DNA from: Syntrophomonadaceae bacterium
GTDB lineage: Bacteria; Bacillota; Syntrophomonadia; Syntrophomonadales; Syntrophomonadaceae
DNA length: 35,202 nt
Direction of reading: 5' to 3'
NCBI GenBank assembly: GCA_012729835.1
Contig: JAAYCK010000044.1
Coordinates: 1 to 35,202 of the forward strand
Below are positions 33,156 to 35,202 of the stretch, piece after piece (positions within the stretch are counted from its first letter, which is position 1; the number at the start of each line of letters is the position of its first letter). A program made the translations under genes and the position numbers. The notes under the pieces are model-generated. The model was not told the origin of the DNA, did not search any database, and was given only the letters and a program-made list of their open reading frames with translations.

Positions 33156-33186
33156 AAAAGGGAGGAAGCCCGGCTTCCTCCCTTTT
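33156..33186. terminator. Bidirectional intrinsic terminator
   Basis: A perfect 13-bp stem, AAAAGGGAGGAAG (33156-33168) with CTTCCTCCCTTTT (33174-33186), loop of 5. It lies between nfo and the converging surface-protein gene and can serve both. Confidence 0.85.
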
Positions 33187-33197
33187 ATTATTGCTTC

Positions 33198-35202
33198 TTA
33201 AGGCTGGGGCAGTACGATGTTGTTAAAGTTTACTTTTATTCCATTGCCTCGGTTGGTGGAAAAGCTGATAGTCTGATTGCTCACTGTTATAGAGTATCCT
33301 GTAACATACCTGGATGCCCCATGTGAGCGTTCCCACTGCCCGACTATGCTGCCGGCGTTGTCGAAAGCCACGACACAGATGGCATTTCTGTCATCAACAT
33401 AATCGTAAGCGAAGTATCTGTATTTTCCCCAGACAAAACCCGGACAGTTAAAGGTTGCTTTTAATCCGGCCGGCGGTGGTGGCTGCACTCCTGCTCCCAC
33501 TATCGGATCACCAAGTATTACTGTGATATTGTAGGTATTGACTGTTCCGTCAGCAGCTTTGACCACCAACATATCACCGAACATTAGATTGGCAATGTTA
33601 GTCTTGCCCGTGGCATTGTCAAAAGAAGCTTGGTCGATAACAGCCGTACCCTGTACAACTACCTTCCAGGCTGCGTCACTGTCCTTGACCAGCTTACTCA
33701 GGAAGGTATCAACCGAAACACTCGTCGTAATAGATGAGGTCCCGGCCGTTATATTATTAGCCCCCACCGTGTAAGCACCGCTCGGGCAGGTCACGCTGGT
33801 ATTGCTGCTGGGCCGGTAGATCTGCAGCTCATACACCTGGGTGGTAGAGTCGGCAGCAGTTACCTTGATCCATACCTTATTCAAACCGTAGTATAAGTTA
33901 ATGGGATTTGCCGCTGGCACATTACATAAGGCGTCACTGTAAATCGCCCAGCTGGCTCCATCGCTTACGACAGGATCTAAATCAAACATGGCATCCGAAC
34001 CGGATACCTGGCCGCTGATAGTTGTACCATTGATGATTGTCCCACTCAAATTACCTATCGCCAGAACATTGCATGCATTTGACGCTGGTGCCACCCGACT
34101 GACTGTTAGAGTGTATACCTGACTGCTAACGCCATCCTGAGCTGTGACCTTGATATAGGCCGTGGTCGCTAAAGTAAGATTCATGGTATTACCGATCATC
34201 GGCGTAGTGCAAGACGCATCAGCGTATAATTTCCAATTGGCATAGGGGCTGATCGTCGGGATCACCGTAAGCAAAGTAGCAACACTGGCCAGATCGCCCG
34301 ATACATTGGTTCCGCTGATATTGACATTGGTCAGAGTGGCAATAGCAGTCAGATCGCAAAGAGGGCTGACCGTGCCGCTGGAAGTAAAGGTTTGCCCAGC
34401 TATTACTACAGCATAAGCACCATTTATTGTCCAGGCCAGGGGGACCTGTTCAAATACCACCCCGCTCACATTGATGGTTGCCACCGTAATCTTACCGGTT
34501 CCCATAATACTTACTGGAGCATTGGCGATCAGACTAGTTACCGTCGTCCCCGCCGCCAGATTCAGCGTCGTGTTGGCGGCACCGGCTCCTATATTGACCT
34601 CTCCGATACTGCCAGATTCCAGCATGATCATCAGGTTGGGTGAATTGACGGTCAAGCTGCTGAAATCTCCGCTGAGGATGACCCTGGCATTGGCAGGTAT
34701 CCCGCTGGCCAATATGACATCGGAGAAGCCGGCTCCGGTCAAAGCGTTTTCCTCCAGGGTCCCCCCGGAGTTCAGAGTCAGGGTAGTAACCGAGGTAGAT
34801 CCCTCGGCCACTATGCGAATGGTATTGTTTTCCTTATCGACAACAAAGCTATTAAAGCTCGAACCGGCCAGGTGTATACTGTGGCCTCCGCCGCCTGCTG
34901 CCAGAGTGTTGCCAGCCACTGAGCAGTTTATCATAGCAACATCTCCTTCAGCTATTCCCGGACCCAAGATCGCATTTCCTCCGATAGAAACGTTCTGCAG
35001 TATGGCATTGGGCTGGTTCACCGTAAGATTTACCCGGGCAAGTGTATTGCGCAGGGTCACTCCGGAGGCGTTAATCGTCACATTATCGACTGTCATGAGC
35101 GGAGAGCCGTCTTCCGGTCCGTAGGTTCCCGCTACCACATAGGTAACATCGACCGGAGAACTGCTGGTTCCCCCACCGTTTCCGCCATTAGTGGATCCGC
35201 CC
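33198..35202 (-). CDS. Large exported repeat protein (beta-helix plus cadherin-like repeats), N-terminus outside window
   Basis: The frame is open to the right edge, so the N-terminus is missing; no methionine start should be assumed. The visible part begins with a Gly/Ser/Asn-rich linker. A region of short beta-helix-like repeats follows (VTINASGVTLRNT, GEVNIGAGAANTTLNL, about 35140-34450). Two tandem cadherin-like beta-sandwich repeats lie at about 34358-34095 and 34073-33813, each with WKLYADASC- or WAIYSDALC-type and IKVTA-x-D motifs. A third, diverged repeat is at about 33788-33516. A C-terminal domain of about 90 residues has YRYFAYDYVDDRN. Both full repeats carry cysteines 49 residues apart. 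It is probably cell-surface or S-layer associated. Very low charge and Thr/Ser/Asn richness support export. Ligand unknown. Confidence 0.8.
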   Translation of the reverse strand, partial: GGSTNGGNGGGTSSSPVDVTYVVAGTYGPEDGSPLMTVDNVTINASGVTLRNTLARVNLTVNQPNAILQNVSIGGNAILGPGIAEGDVAMINCSVAGNTLAAGGGGHSIHLAGSSFNSFVVDKENNTIRIVAEGSTSVTTLTLNSGGTLEENALTGAGFSDVILASGIPANARVILSGDFSSLTVNSPNLMIMLESGSIGEVNIGAGAANTTLNLAAGTTVTSLIANAPVSIMGTGKITVATINVSGVVFEQVPLAWTINGAYAVVIAGQTFTSSGTVSPLCDLTAIATLTNVNISGTNVSGDLASVATLLTVIPTISPYANWKLYADASCTTPMIGNTMNLTLATTAYIKVTAQDGVSSQVYTLTVSRVAPASNACNVLAIGNLSGTIINGTTISGQVSGSDAMFDLDPVVSDGASWAIYSDALCNVPAANPINLYYGLNKVWIKVTAADSTTQVYELQIYRPSSNTSVTCPSGAYTVGANNITAGTSSITTSVSVDTFLSKLVKDSDAAWKVVVQGTAVIDQASFDNATGKTNIANLMFGDMLVVKAADGTVNTYNITVILGDPIVGAGVQPPPPAGLKATFNCPGFVWGKYRYFAYDYVDDRNAICVVAFDNAGSIVGQWERSHGASRYVTGYSITVSNQTISFSTNRGNGIKVNFNNIVLPQP

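Noticed and set aside
34471-35124. Long open frame on the plus strand opposite the surface-protein gene
   Set aside because: It is a shadow of low-complexity Thr/Val/Ala codons; no ribosome site and no recognisable domain.

Overview
The window looks like core chromosome of an endospore-forming, anaerobic member of the Clostridia (Firmicutes). This is inferred from gene order and family content. The classical Firmicute block spoIVFA-spoIVFB / rplU-prp-rpmA / spo0B-obg is present, interleaved with the Clostridia-type TIGR03960-TIGR03936-rng block. An maf-radC-mreBCD-PBP2-minCDE-rodA morphogenesis region, a Rex redox repressor and a DUF4321 gene are also present. A Syntrophomonas-like lineage fits, but I cannot prove it from sequence alone. 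No phage, transposase, tRNA, rRNA or CRISPR was seen.

Layout. 1-1619 (+): the end of a cysteine-cluster (YkgJ-like) protein, then a cysteine synthase family gene. 1620-1873: a convergent gap filled by a MITE-like inverted repeat. 1874-13157 (-): a long leftward block. In transcription order it reads spoIVFA-like, spoIVFB-like, TIGR03960 radical SAM, TIGR03936, rng, [promoter and L21 leader] rplU, prp, rpmA, [hairpin] spo0B-like, obg, proB, proA. 13373-14341 (+): an FMN oxidoreductase ending in a strong two-way terminator. 14402-24457 (-): DUF4321, maf, radC, mreB, mreC, mreD, PBP2, [terminator] minC, minD, minE, [terminator, promoter] rodA, DUF1232. 24597-25229 (-): rex. 25317-26928 (-): a DUF47-PiT phosphate uptake pair preceded by four direct repeats that match a PhoP box. 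27014-31026 (-): valS-folC. 31244-32073 (-): a two-gene cassette (DUF6530-like plus degenerate GIY-YIG) behind a promoter with a large operator-like palindrome. 32305-33141 (+): endonuclease IV. 33198-35202 (-): the C-terminal part of a large exported repeat protein that runs off the window.

How the genes fit together. The left half couples ribosome parts (L21, L27 and the protease Prp that trims L27), RNA processing (RNase G), a ribosome-associated GTPase (Obg), sporulation control (SpoIVFA/SpoIVFB, Spo0B-like) and proline synthesis (ProB-ProA). The centre is a cell-shape and division-site operon set: the MreBCD rod complex with PBP2 and RodA, plus MinCDE. The right half holds redox control, phosphate uptake, folate and tRNA charging, DNA repair and a surface protein.

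The most notable non-coding signals are: (i) the PhoP-box-like array at 26990-27028; (ii) a family of intergenic elements built from 10-bp-phased CACAGATT/ACGCAGATT words, with two full inverted copies and solo remnants; (iii) two further long palindromes near proA and rex; and (iv) the palindrome overlapping the start of the 32.1 kb transcript. I found no clear new defence or biosynthetic system here. These regulatory and repeat structures are the best candidates for something undescribed.
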